The notes: generated from the sequence alone by a model not told the origin. A DNA stretch of 64,000 bases from DATFNV01 sp963827935 (GCA_963827935.1 CAWHCN010000004.1:62001-126000); one strand, 5' to 3'. Positions 1 through 8,214 are shown, counted from the stretch's first letter. Numbers and translations are program-made.

Positions 1-4
1 CCAC

Positions 5-1330
5 TCACGGCTTCTTCTTCGGCTCCCCCGCGATGCGAATCTGCGTCGACAGGTGATAGGTCAGCCCCCCGATCTCATAATCGAGATCGCCATAAAACGC
101 CAGGCATCCCTCGCGCGGTGGTTCCACCTCGCCGATCACATTGTCCTTACCGACAGACGCCGCGTGGGCTTCCCACTTGGCCGTGCGGAAGTCGCGTGTC
201 GGTGCTGTCGCCACCCACAGGCGGGCGGCCTTTGGGGCCGGCGTTGCCTCAATCGTCAGCCTGAGCTTGCCGCCGTCGTCATCGTGCTTCCAGGCCAGCT
301 TCGGCATCGGCTTGGCGGCAATGAGGTGCCGGGTGAACCCTCCCAACGCGGACAGCGCCCGCGTTCGGTCCGGCTTGCCGTCTTGCTTGAGGTCGTGGCC
401 GGCGTTGGGGACATAGGTGACCCACTTGCCGCCCTTCAGGCCGTCCCAGTACAGGTTGAGGGCGTCGGTGGTCCAGTAGGGATCGTTGTTGCCCAGGATG
501 ATTAACTTGGGCAGGGTCAGCTTGTCGCGATAGCTGTAGGGATCGACCATGCGCCAGAGGCGGCGGGCGTCGTCGCTGTCGGGCAGGGGCACCAGGCCGC
601 GTTCCACGTAATCGTGGATCATGTCGCTGGGCTTGCCGAAATCGCGCAGCTGCTGCTTCATCTGCTCGACCATGTTGAGTACGTCGATGACCATCGGGGC
701 GATGGCCTTGACCCGTTTGTCGCCGGTGGCCGCCGTCAGCCAAGAGGTCCAGCCGCGCTTCGATCCGCCGGTGATGATGAACTCCTTGAGCGGCTCCTTC
801 CATTCCTCCTTGCTGAAGGCCTGCAAGGCATCCATGGCCTTGACGACGCTTTTGACCATCGGGAAGAGCAGGGGCCAGCTGTCGTCGCGGTCCTTGAGGA
901 AGCGGACGAAGGTCTCGGCGATGAGGGCATCTTCCTTCCTGTCGCCGAACAGCGGCTGCTTGGGGACGCCGAACAGGATGGCGACCGGGGCCTGGCACTG
1001 CCGCGCCAGGGCGAGGCCAACGAGGTGCGTGTCGGTACCCGGCGAGCCGCCGGTATTCATGAGGACCAATGTCGAGCCGGGTTTCAGGTCACGCGGCAGG
1101 TACACCACGAGCTGATGGTCCCAGGCGATGTCGTGCCACTTTTGCGAGACCAGATCGATTTCATAAATGCGATTGCCGTTGACCTCGTTCCGCTCTTTCA
1201 CCTTCCAGAAAAAGGCGTCGTCGGCCTTCTTGACGTACGCCAGCAGATCGGCCCGGGCCGGCACGGCGCAGGCCAGGGCCACCGCACAGAGTCCCGCCGT
1301 CAGCGCGGCGCGGGGGAGATCGCTCATCAT
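5..1330 (-). CDS. PhoPQ-activated pathogenicity-related (PqaA-type) alpha/beta hydrolase, secreted
   Basis: The 441-residue protein begins with a hydrophobic segment (residues 7-25, ending AVPARA) that looks like a Sec signal peptide. The body resembles the PhoPQ-activated pathogenicity-related family, an alpha/beta-hydrolase group of uncertain substrate. The likely nucleophile is Ser190 in ITGGSKRGW, the acid is probably in GNNDPYWTTDAL, and the histidine in PNAGHDL. The fold and active-site order are seen in the sequence; the substrate is unknown. A GGAG lies five bases before the first ATG, and a second in-frame ATG follows immediately, so the start could be three bases later. It is divergent from the beta-propeller gene at 1594, with a long palindrome between them. 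Confidence 0.8.
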   Translation of the reverse strand: MMSDLPRAALTAGLCAVALACAVPARADLLAYVKKADDAFFWKVKERNEVNGNRIYEIDLVSQKWHDIAWDHQLVVYLPRDLKPGSTLVLMNTGGSPGTDTHLVGLALARQCQAPVAILFGVPKQPLFGDRKEDALIAETFVRFLKDRDDSWPLLFPMVKSVVKAMDALQAFSKEEWKEPLKEFIITGGSKRGWTSWLTAATGDKRVKAIAPMVIDVLNMVEQMKQQLRDFGKPSDMIHDYVERGLVPLPDSDDARRLWRMVDPYSYRDKLTLPKLIILGNNDPYWTTDALNLYWDGLKGGKWVTYVPNAGHDLKQDGKPDRTRALSALGGFTRHLIAAKPMPKLAWKHDDDGGKLRLTIEATPAPKAARLWVATAPTRDFRTAKWEAHAASVGKDNVIGEVEPPREGCLAFYGDLDYEIGGLTYHLSTQIRIAGEPKKKP

Positions 1331-1474
1331 TGCTGCTCCACGGTTGCAGGGGGTAGTGTCGTCCCGTAAGGTTACCGGCGCTGGCCCGGGGTCCGCCAGC
1401 GATTTCCCGAAGAATTCGCTTGCCTGGGACCGCCGTGTCGTTTACAGCCTCGGACTGGCCCGTCCTTGCATAAG

Positions 1475-1557
1475 GTAGGGTGCGTCAAGCGTACTCGCGC
1501 CGACGCACCGTTCCTGCCCCCCGGTGCGTCGGCGCGAGTACGCTTGACGCACCCTAC
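1475..1557. repeat. Perfect 35-nt inverted repeat, family A
   Basis: Arms at 1475-1509 (beginning GTAGGGTGCGTCAAGCGTAC) and 1523-1557 are exact reverse complements around a 13-base loop. The same arm recurs three times at 31158-31289. It sits in the divergent gap between the genes at 1330 and 1594. Read through, it adds a false RQAYSRRRT-like N-terminus to neighbouring frames, which is why I reject the earlier start at 1480 for the next gene. Confidence 0.97.
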
Positions 1558-1593
1558 GCTCTGGCCCGTCCCTGCATTCTCCAGGAGCCGCCG

Positions 1594-4209
1594 ATGACCG
1601 CCGTCTGTCCGCGCCTTGCCATCGTGACCTGCCTCGCCATCCTGGCCGCTGTCCCCTTGACGCGCTCCGCCGATGAACCGGACACGCTCAAAGTCGGCGA
1701 GCAGCCCGACGGCCGGGTGGTTGTGCCGACCAACCAGATCCTTCAACCCGCGGGCCAGCAGATTACGTTCCCGGGCCGCCCGGTAGACCTGGCCCTGGCG
1801 GAGGATAGCAAGATCCTGGTGGTCAAGGGGAACCGCACGCTGGAGTTCATCGACCTGGGGACCGCCAAAATCCAGCAAACGCTGACACTGTTAGGCCTGG
1901 GGGAGTCCAAGCCGGGTTTCGGGGTGGTCGGCCTGCTCGTCCACCGCGGCCGGGTCTATGCCAGCGACGCCCAGGATCAGGTACGCATCGCCGTGCGGCA
2001 GCCGGACGGCAAGTACAAGTTTGCGGCCACGCACCTCGACCTGCAGAAGCCGCGCATCGGCGGGCAGGCGCACCCGGGCGGGCTGGCGCTGCTTTCTGAC
2101 GACCAGCTGATGATCACCTCGACGCGCGGCAATTCGGTGCAACTGGCCAACCTGGTGGCAAACGAGGTGGAGCAGGTGGCTGCGGTCGGCGTGGCCCCCT
2201 TCACGGTCCTGCCGGTCGGACCGGGCCGTTGCTACGTCAGCAACTGGGGCGGCGACCCGCCGGCCGTGGACGATCCCCAGGGTCTGACCTCCGGCACTCC
2301 CATCCGGGTCGATCCGCGCACCGGCGTCGCCAATCACGGGAGCGTAACAGTCCTGGCCGCGGTGCCCGGCCGATGGAAGCAGGTCAAGACCATCGAGGTC
2401 GGCATTCATCCGTGTGCGATGGCCGCCAGCCCTCGCGGCCGTTTTGTCTACGTGGCCAATGCCGCCAGCGACACCGTCTCGGTCATCGATCGTCGCAGCG
2501 ACAGCGTTGTTGAGACGATTGCCTGTCGGCCCGAGGGTCGTCTCCCCTTCGGCAGCGGGTCCAACGCGCTGGCGGTCAGCCCGGACGGCGGCACCCTCTA
2601 TGTAGCCAACGGCACCAACAACTGCCTGGCCGTCGTCCGCCTCGGCACCACCGCCTTCGACGCCGAGGCTTCGGACCGCCGCCCAGAGAAAAGCAGCGTC
2701 ATCGGATTGATCCCCACCGGATGGTACCCCGGCACCGTCCTGCTTTCGCCGGACGGCAAGAAGTTGTACGTGGCCAACATCAAGGGACACGGATCGCTGT
2801 CCCAGCCCCGGCCGCGCGAGAAGGGGAAGCAGACCTACGACTACCTCGGCTCGGTCTCGATCATTGATGTCCCCACTGCGGCCCAGCTGGCCAAATACAC
2901 CGAGACCGTCAATGCCAACAACCGCCTGACCTACAGCCTCGCCGGCCTGGAGAAGCCACGCCCTGACGCCAGGCCGGTGCCGGTGCCGGTACGACATGGC
3001 GAACCGTCCCTGTTCAAGCATGTGATCTACGTCATCAAGGAGAACCGAACCTACGACCAAGTCCTCGGCGACATGAAGGAAGGCGACGGCGACCCGAAGC
3101 TGGTGATGTTTGGTGAGGACGTCTCGCCGAACCACCACGCCCTGGCCCGCCAGTTCACCCTGTTCGACAACTTCTATTGCTCCGGCGTGCTCAGCGCCGA
3201 CGGCCACACCTGGGTCAACGAGGCCTATGTCAGCGACTACCTCGAACGGGCCTTCGGCGGCTTCACCCGCAGTTATCCCGACGATGGCAGCGATCCGCTC
3301 GCCTATGTGCCGACCGGCTTCCTCTGGGACAATGCGCTGGCCCACAAAAAGACGTTTCGTAATTATGGCGAGTACGTCAAAACCACCTACCTGCCCCCGA
3401 AATCGACCTGGACGGAGTGGTATGCGGAGTACAACGCCCCGGGAAGCAAGCCCCGGCTGAAGGCGACCTCCACACCCAACCTCAAGAGCCTGGTGCCGCA
3501 CACCCATCCCAGCTACCCGTGGTTTCCCCTGCTGATGCCCGATGTCTACCGGGCCCGCATCTTCATCGACGAGCTGAAAGAGTTCGAGAAGAAGGGCTCG
3601 TTCCCAAGCCTGACCTACATCACGCTCCCCTGTGACCACACCAGCGCGACCCGGCCCAGCTCTCCCACTCCGCGAGCGATGGTGGCCGACAATGACCTGG
3701 CGCTGGGGCAGATTGTCGAGGCTGTGTCGAAGAGCAAGTTCTGGCCGGAGACCTGTATCTTTATCGTGGAGGACGATCCGCAAAATGGGTTCGACCACGT
3801 CGATGCTCACCGCACCGTCGCGCTGGTCATCAGCCCGTATACCAGGCGAAAGTTCGTGGATCACACCAACTATAACCAGACGGGCATGGTGAAGACTATC
3901 GAGCTGATCCTGGGCCTGCCGCCGATGAACCAGCTCGACCTGTCGGCCACGGCGATGCGCAACTGTTTTGACACGAAACCCGATCTCCTGCCCTACACCT
4001 GCCTGCCCAACCGGATCAAGCTGGACGAGATGAATCTCCCGCTCGCCAGACTGCAAGGGAAAGCCCTGGACTGGGCCCGAAAATCGCTGGCCCTGGACCT
4101 CGACGAGGCCGACGAGGCGGACGAGGACACCATGAACCGCATCCTCTGGCACTCCACGCGCGGCGAGACGCGCTATCCGGAAGAATACGCCGGCGGCAAG
4201 GATGAGTGA
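1594..4209 (+). CDS. YVTN beta-propeller / phosphoesterase fusion, secreted
   Basis: The 871-residue protein starts at ATG 1594, with AGGAG at 1583-1587 and a clear signal peptide (TCLAILAAVPLTRSAD). The N-terminal half carries propeller blades of YVTN type, for example GRFVYVANAASDTVSVIDRR and GGTLYVANGTNNCLAVV. The C-terminal half, from about HVIYVIKENRTYDQVLGDM, matches the phosphoesterase/acid phosphatase-like family with its metal-site elements (ENRTYDQ, EDDPQNGFDHVDAHR). This two-part architecture is common in planctomycetes and acidobacteria. The substrate is unknown; a periplasmic role is inferred from the signal peptide. An earlier in-frame ATG at 1480 lies inside the upstream palindrome and is rejected. 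Confidence 0.85.
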   Translation: MTAVCPRLAIVTCLAILAAVPLTRSADEPDTLKVGEQPDGRVVVPTNQILQPAGQQITFPGRPVDLALAEDSKILVVKGNRTLEFIDLGTAKIQQTLTLLGLGESKPGFGVVGLLVHRGRVYASDAQDQVRIAVRQPDGKYKFAATHLDLQKPRIGGQAHPGGLALLSDDQLMITSTRGNSVQLANLVANEVEQVAAVGVAPFTVLPVGPGRCYVSNWGGDPPAVDDPQGLTSGTPIRVDPRTGVANHGSVTVLAAVPGRWKQVKTIEVGIHPCAMAASPRGRFVYVANAASDTVSVIDRRSDSVVETIACRPEGRLPFGSGSNALAVSPDGGTLYVANGTNNCLAVVRLGTTAFDAEASDRRPEKSSVIGLIPTGWYPGTVLLSPDGKKLYVANIKGHGSLSQPRPREKGKQTYDYLGSVSIIDVPTAAQLAKYTETVNANNRLTYSLAGLEKPRPDARPVPVPVRHGEPSLFKHVIYVIKENRTYDQVLGDMKEGDGDPKLVMFGEDVSPNHHALARQFTLFDNFYCSGVLSADGHTWVNEAYVSDYLERAFGGFTRSYPDDGSDPLAYVPTGFLWDNALAHKKTFRNYGEYVKTTYLPPKSTWTEWYAEYNAPGSKPRLKATSTPNLKSLVPHTHPSYPWFPLLMPDVYRARIFIDELKEFEKKGSFPSLTYITLPCDHTSATRPSSPTPRAMVADNDLALGQIVEAVSKSKFWPETCIFIVEDDPQNGFDHVDAHRTVALVISPYTRRKFVDHTNYNQTGMVKTIELILGLPPMNQLDLSATAMRNCFDTKPDLLPYTCLPNRIKLDEMNLPLARLQGKALDWARKSLALDLDEADEADEDTMNRILWHSTRGETRYPEEYAGGKDE

Positions 4210-4669
4210 ATGACCCCGCGAGACGACGGAATTGGTACTCCGTGGCAGCCGGCGTTGTGGCAGGCGTTGTGGCACGGTCTCCTGACCGTGCCACTGCCGC
4301 CGACCGCAGGTCTCCACGGGATCCTCGCTGGCCCTGGGGTTGCGGGAGACCTTCGGTCAGGCCGGGTGGCACGGTCAGGAGACCGTGCCACAACGTCGTG
4401 GAATTATTGGCAACCGCGCAGTCAAAGCTTCCGGGTGGCACGCTCTGAGGTACTCCGAAGGGCGTGCACTCAGTGCAGCACGCCCTTCGGAGTACCTCAG
4501 AGCGTGCCACCCTGACTGAATGTTCAGCGCATGGTCCGAGCTTGCCTCCATAGTATTCCGCCGGACCATTGTGACCCCAATGACGGAAAACATATTGGCA
4601 TTGTTTGGCCAGGTTCTACCATAACTGGGGAAATCGCCCGCACACCATTCGCCCCCGTGGAGACCAAAC
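4210..4669. repeat. Intergenic block with two palindrome families (C and D)
   Basis: No gene is supported in these 460 bases. Two 26-nt self-complementary units, GTGGCACGGTC-TCCT-GACCGTGCCAC at 4269-4294 and its inverted counterpart at 4366-4391, flank a GC-rich spacer that is itself partly self-complementary (GACCGCAGGTCTCC against GGGAGACCTTCGGTC). A separate perfect palindrome follows at 4433-4512 (arms begin GGGTGGCACGCTCTGAGGTA). The C unit and part of its spacer recur near 6684-6732. A possible transcription stop for the upstream gene is inferred only. Confidence 0.92.
4595..4622 (+). promoter_or_regulatory. Possible sigma-70 promoter for the small gene at 4670
   Basis: TTGGCA at 4595-4600 and TACCAT at 4617-4622 are separated by 16 bases, in one of the few AT-richer stretches here, about 50 bases upstream of the start at 4670. 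This is pattern matching only. Confidence 0.3.
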
Positions 4670-4948
4670 ATGGCACGAGGTAGGAAGAAGGCGGGCACCA
4701 ATGGACGCACGAGCGCGGGTCGAATCAACAAAATGGCGTGCATGCGCGATGTCATGGCCGAGCTGGGCGATGATGCCAAGCCGCTGGCCATCCAAAGCGC
4801 ACTCAAGGATCGCTTCGGGCTGGAGATGAATACCAAGATGATCTCTACCTACAAGGGACACGTCCTGAGGAAGGCGGCGGGTCAGAGCGCGGTGCTGCGC
4901 TCGCCGGTGGCTGCACCCAGCGCCCCGCCGCCGGGCTGGTCATCATGA
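4670..4948 (+). CDS. Small basic protein of unknown function, N-terminal part
   Basis: The 92-residue frame has a lysine/arginine-rich start (MARGRKKAGTNGR), then a compact region (MRDVMAELGDDAKPLAIQSA, LKDRFGLEMNTKMISTYKGH) that looks helical and could be a winged-helix-like fold. I recall similar short proteins recurring in planctomycete genomes but cannot name a function. The last 25 residues are low complexity. The stop overlaps the ATG of the next short frame (ATGA), whose product reads like the C-terminal continuation, so the two frames may be one gene split by a frame change. Confidence 0.55.
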   Translation: MARGRKKAGTNGRTSAGRINKMACMRDVMAELGDDAKPLAIQSALKDRFGLEMNTKMISTYKGHVLRKAAGQSAVLRSPVAAPSAPPPGWSS

Positions 4949-5055
4949 CGCGCGGCGGGGGAATGCAGGTGGAAGACGTGGCGGCCATCAAGGAACTGGC
5001 CGAACGCCTGGGAGCCGAACGGGTCCACGAGTTGGTTGAAGTGCTGTCGAGGTAA
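4945..5055 (+). CDS. 36-residue frame, likely C-terminal part of the preceding protein
   Basis: The frame MTRGGGMQVEDVAAIKELAE continues with RLGAERVHELVEVLSR and then TAA. It starts at an ATGA overlap with the upstream stop. The amphipathic helix (VEDVAAIKELAERLGAERV) is a plausible C-terminus for the preceding small protein, joined by a +1 shift. It could also be a translationally coupled micro-ORF. Its short length makes it uncertain on its own. Confidence 0.4.
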   Translation: MTRGGGMQVEDVAAIKELAERLGAERVHELVEVLSR

Positions 5056-5083
5056 TGCGCGGGGCGAAGATCAGGCCGCGAGA

Positions 5084-6437
5084 TCAACTGAGTACCCGGA
5101 CCGCCTTGCGGCGGGCTTTCCCGCTGGGCTCTGGACGTGGCGCCACGCCGACCAGGTAGCCAAAGCGCTGCCGGAACTGGTCCGCACTCAGGTTGGCGGT
5201 GGCCGCCAGCGCCGGACAGCGCTCCGCGGTAAAGTCCTCCGCCTCCAGTCGAATCATGTAGCGGCGACCGACCTCATACGTCTCGCCGGCCACGTTGACC
5301 TTGCGCGGCTTCATGCGCCCGGTTTCCGGCACGATTACGTCCTTGAAGCGCAACGGCTTCAAGGCCCCGGCCACGAAGCTGATGATCGCCCCGGACTTCG
5401 CCGCCGCCGGCGACCGCAGGAACTTGACCGCCCCGTAGCCCAGATCGCGGGTGTATTCGGCATCGAAGGGGATCGGATCGGCCGAGCGCAGCTCGTAGCC
5501 CAGCTCCTTGTCGATCAGCGTGGAGGGCATCCCCAGGTCGTCGAGGCGGCGGGCAACATGGTCCTTGACCATGCGGCCGAAGTCGATTTCGCCCAGGCGC
5601 AGGTGGCCGTGGGCATCGCGTTCCAGCTTCCCATAGCGCCCCAGTTGCCGGGCGCTGAGGGCCGCGATCAGCCCCTGCTCGCCGATGGCCTCGATCAAGC
5701 CTTCCGCCAGGACTGCCACTCCATAGGTCGAGCCCTGGCAGCGGCGACTTGATGATGGCGCCAACGACGATGTCGCAGACCTCGTCGAGGGTCACCTCGC
5801 GGCCGTCGAACTCCTCCGGGATCAGCGTGAGCGTGGCCGCCGACGCCTTGCCGATGCCCAGCGCCAGGAAGCCAGCCGCCCGGCCCATGCTGACAATCAC
5901 ATACCAGCGCGACGTGGTCCGGGCGTCCTCGGCCAGGTTCCGGACGATGCCGACCCCCACCTGCCGGGCCGTCTCGAAGCCGAAGGTGGGGATGCCGTCA
6001 GGCAGGGGCAAATCGTTGTCGATGGTCTTGGGGACGTGGGCGACGCGGATGGTGCCCGCCGCCCCGTTGTGGACCTGGCTTGCCGAAAAGGCCGTGTCGT
6101 CACCACCGATGGTCACGAGGGCCGTGACGCCCATCTCGTGCAATGCCCGCAGCACGCGGGCCATGTCTTGCGGCGAGCGGGCCGGGTTGGCCCGGGAGGT
6201 GCCCAGGATCGACCCGCCGCGAAGCGCCGACTCTTTCACGCCGTTGATGTCCAGCGGGCGGTAATGCCCGGTGGCGTCGCCGGTCATGAGCCACTGAAAG
6301 CCGTTCTGGATGCCAATCACTTCGGTCCCATGATTGCGTGCCTCGATGGTGACGGCGCTGATGACGCCGTTGATTCCGGGGGCAGGCCCGCCGCCGACCA
6401 GCAGGGCGAGGCGGCCGTTCGTCGATACGCTGCTCAT
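5084..6437 (-). CDS. pfp: 6-phosphofructokinase, pyrophosphate-type signature (frame break near 5747)
   Basis: The N-terminal frame reads LALLVGGGPAPGINGVISAV, then IGGDDT, PKTIDNDLPLPDG, SMGRAAGFLALG and PEEFDG, the ordered motifs of phosphofructokinase A. GGDD together with PKTIDND, instead of GGDG and PGTIDND, is the pattern associated with pyrophosphate-dependent enzymes, so the likely reaction is reversible fructose-6-phosphate phosphorylation by PPi in the cytoplasm. The frame changes after VGAIIKS; one extra base near 5747 restores RRCQGSTYGVAVLAEGLIEA and the rest to the stop at 5084. ATG 6437 is preferred because AGGA precedes it by a few bases. The break is probably a sequence error, as the two halves join cleanly. 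Total about 450 residues. Confidence 0.85.
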
Positions 6438-6728
6438 GTCCGTCCTACAGAATGGCACGGGAGGGAGGTACGTCCGTTATGTTAGTTGGCAGGCGGTCCG
6501 CGGGGCAAGCGCGGAGGCCGCCCTTCCAGCCGGACGGTGGAACGTCGGTGGGCGGCGGGCCGGCCGAAGCCTTCCCGTCTTGTTGCCTTGTTGCCTGGTT
6601 GCGCCCATACCATCGTCCCGGCAACGAGCGCAACAACGCGCAACCTGCGCACCCGGCGCAACAAGGCAACGACTGCCCCGCGTTGTGGCAGGGTCTCCTG
6701 ACCGTGCCACTTCGGCCGACCGCAGGTC
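6438..6728. repeat. Intergenic repeat debris, including family C unit at about 6684-6732
   Basis: No gene is supported. The stretch contains GTTGCC/GTTGCG-rich self-complementary sequence near 6590-6670 and, at about 6684-6732, a copy of the family C palindrome plus its CCGACCGCAGGTCTCC spacer seen at 4269-4315. That unit abuts and ends the truncated DUF5615 frame. Confidence 0.75.
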
Positions 6729-6792
6729 TCCCGAGCCCCACCAGATGCCGCACCAGTCCGACGGGAAGTTGATTGTCGATGAGGTAGTTCAT
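6729..6792 (-). pseudogene. DUF5615-type PIN-like toxin, truncated to its N-terminus
   Basis: From ATG 6792 the frame reads MNYLIDNQLPVGLVRHLVGLG, the characteristic start of DUF5615 PIN-like proteins (DNQLP with the first acidic residue). After about 21 residues homology stops and the frame runs into the family C palindrome (AVGRSGTVRRPCHN). The complete family is about 110-120 residues, so the catalytic remainder is missing. It lies directly downstream of a DUF433 gene, the usual order for this pair. I infer loss of toxin activity. Confidence 0.75.
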
Positions 6793-6833
6793 GCCGATTG
6801 CAGCACCACATGATCGGTTTGTCGGGCCGCATA

Positions 6834-7025
6834 TTACAGGCACACCAGGATGTCATCGACTTCAAGGGAACGGTAATCGCGCAGGATTTCGGCGTGGTCG
6901 GCCCCGGCACTGAGAAGCTCCAGGACATCATCTACTCGCATCCGAGTTCCACGCAAGCAAGGCCGACCACCGCACTGGCCCGGTTCGATCGTGATGCGTT
7001 TGAGCAGATCGGCTTTATCGTTCAT
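6834..7025 (-). CDS. DUF433-family antitoxin-like DNA-binding protein
   Basis: The 63-residue protein (MNDKADLLKRITIEPGQCGG, then RPCLRGTRMRVDDVLELLSA) carries the DUF433 signature P-x-x-x-GG-x-P-x-(I/L)-x-G-T-R-(I/M) followed by a helix-turn-helix-like segment (GADHAEILRDYRSLEVDDI). DUF433 proteins are commonly paired with DUF5615 PIN-like toxins as VapB-like antitoxins. The start overlaps the stop of the upstream 62-residue gene (ATGA), supporting this start and translational coupling. Its normal partner downstream is truncated, so this may be an orphan antitoxin. Confidence 0.8.
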   Translation of the reverse strand: MNDKADLLKRITIEPGQCGGRPCLRGTRMRVDDVLELLSAGADHAEILRDYRSLEVDDILVCL

Positions 7026-7210
7026 GATTCTCTGGGCCTTGTGCTCTTGCGAGACGCGGGGAGCGGTTGTTTGCGCCTCCGCGGTTTGCGACTGCCTTTT
7101 AACGCACGATCCTGGCACTGGCAATGTTGGAAATAGTCGTTAATGCCGCCGAACAACTTGAATAGTTCTTCGCGGACGCGCCTCACTTCTTCCACGATGA
7201 CATCGCTCAT
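7022..7210 (-). CDS. 62-residue protein of unknown function, first gene of the DUF433 unit
   Basis: ATG 7210 is preceded by AAGGAGG, the strongest ribosome-binding site in this region. The product begins MSDVIVEEVRRVREELFKLF and then GGINDYFQHCQCQDRALKG, followed by a basic tail. The N-terminus looks like a short helix; no catalytic motif is visible. I recall similar short proteins upstream of toxin-antitoxin genes but cannot name a family. The ATGA overlap with the DUF433 gene places it in the same transcript. Confidence 0.65.
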   Translation of the reverse strand: MSDVIVEEVRRVREELFKLFGGINDYFQHCQCQDRALKGSRKPRRRKQPLPASRKSTRPRES

Positions 7211-7355
7211 GGTCAAGTCCTCCTTCGGATGTCCTGGCCGAACCGTACCTGTGGGATCGTTTCCGGCGAGACCAGCAGCGGAGCACGCAACTCCAAGCTC
7301 CCGCAAATGGCTTCCAGACGCGCCTGGGCGACCGGGTTCGCCGATTCCCGGGGCC

Positions 7356-7733
7356 TCATCGCTGCTGCAGGTGCAGGGCCAGCTTGGCCACCACGAGTTG
7401 GTTAAGGCTAACGCCTTCGGCCTCGGCTTCACTGGCCAGGGCGGCGTGCAGCGACCTGGGAACGCGGACATTGAACTTGCCGCTGTACTCCCGGCGCTGC
7501 GGGCCGACAGGCGGCTCCGGCAGGTCGTCGATCAATCGATCGAGCTGGCGGCTTTGGTCCGTCCGCGCGAAGGCGGCGCGATCCCCCGCCGTCGGAAACA
7601 ATCGCGCAAACGGTCCGCCCGGGCCATAGACCGCGTTGTTCGCTTCGACCCAGGTCAGCCCCGGCGTTTCGGACAGCTTGTGGCCGAGCGTCAATAATTC
7701 CTGCGCCCGGCTCTTGAGGCTCCGCTTCGACAT
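7356..7733 (-). CDS. HicB-family antitoxin-like protein, ribbon-helix-helix C-terminus
   Basis: The 125-residue protein ends with YSGKFNVRVPRSLHAALASE and AEAEGVSLNQLVVAKLALHL, the ribbon-helix-helix DNA-binding module of HicB-type antitoxins. The first 80 residues do not show the usual HicB RNase-H-like dimer fold clearly. A GGAGG precedes the ATG. No HicA toxin is adjacent; the gene follows a 103-residue unknown protein by about 15 bases and is probably co-transcribed with it. An autoregulatory DNA-binding role is inferred. Confidence 0.75.
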   Translation of the reverse strand: MSKRSLKSRAQELLTLGHKLSETPGLTWVEANNAVYGPGGPFARLFPTAGDRAAFARTDQSRQLDRLIDDLPEPPVGPQRREYSGKFNVRVPRSLHAALASEAEAEGVSLNQLVVAKLALHLQQR

Positions 7734-7748
7734 CGCGACACCCTCCAG

Positions 7749-8060
7749 TCAATCCAGGTCGATGATCTCGCCGCCTTCCCGAACCTCGAAGTAGATCGCC
7801 CGCTGCCCCAGCTGCTTGCCCATGCGCATGCACAGTTCCCGGGCTTCGCCCACTCGCTCGGGAGCCACTAGGACTTCCAGGCGATAGCTCGTCTCTTCGT
7901 ACACCAAGCCGTCATCCCCGACCCAGGCGCCCTGAAAGGGCCCCTCCAGGGAATAACCTCCGAACGTATTGCGGATCATGGTCAAGAATGCCCGTCGCTC
8001 ACGCTGGCTGACTTTCGACCCATCGTTACGATGCGTCGGGATGCGCGTGATGACGAGCAT
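7749..8060 (-). CDS. 103-residue protein of unknown function paired with the HicB-like gene
   Basis: The protein starts MLVITRIPTHRNDGSKVSQR and contains FGGYSLEGPFQGAWVGDDGL and LEVLVAPERVGEARELCMRM. The mixed alpha/beta pattern looks globular and complete, with no signal peptide or membrane segment. I do not recognise the family. Because it precedes the HicB-like gene in the same transcript with a 15-base gap, it could be the partner toxin of that antitoxin; this is a context guess only. ATG 8060 is chosen over an earlier ATG at 8108, which lacks conserved-looking sequence. Confidence 0.65.
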   Translation of the reverse strand: MLVITRIPTHRNDGSKVSQRERRAFLTMIRNTFGGYSLEGPFQGAWVGDDGLVYEETSYRLEVLVAPERVGEARELCMRMGKQLGQRAIYFEVREGGEIIDLD

Positions 8061-8146
8061 GGCGATCTCTCGTGCCCAGCGAGGCAGGGTACGATCATAT
8101 AGTACCACAGACGGTACTGTTGGACCAGATCAGAGGGGAACGCAAA

Positions 8147-8214
8147 GGGAACGCAAAGGGGACGCGGCTCGTTAAGACATACCGTCTTAATCAGCCGCGT
8201 CCCCTTTGCGTTCC
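8147..8214. repeat. Inverted repeat with inner TTAAGAC hairpin
   Basis: GGAACGCAAAGGGGACGCGG at 8147 onward is the reverse complement of the sequence ending at 8214, and the loop contains TTAAGAC (8172-8178) and GTCTTAA (8184-8190), giving a nested stem. A shorter direct copy of the arm (GGGAACGCAAAGG) precedes it. The arm provides the final codons and stop of the kelch pseudogene. Related AACGCAAAGGGG text occurs at 12636 and 14533. Confidence 0.9.

Noticed and set aside
1480..1593. N-terminal extension of the propeller gene starting at ATG 1480
   Set aside because: The 38 extra residues are translation of a palindrome arm; ATG 1594 has a ribosome-binding site and signal peptide.
1891..4317. 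808-codon minus-strand open frame opposite the propeller/phosphoesterase gene
   Set aside because: The plus strand has signal peptide, propeller and phosphoesterase motifs; the minus frame has none.
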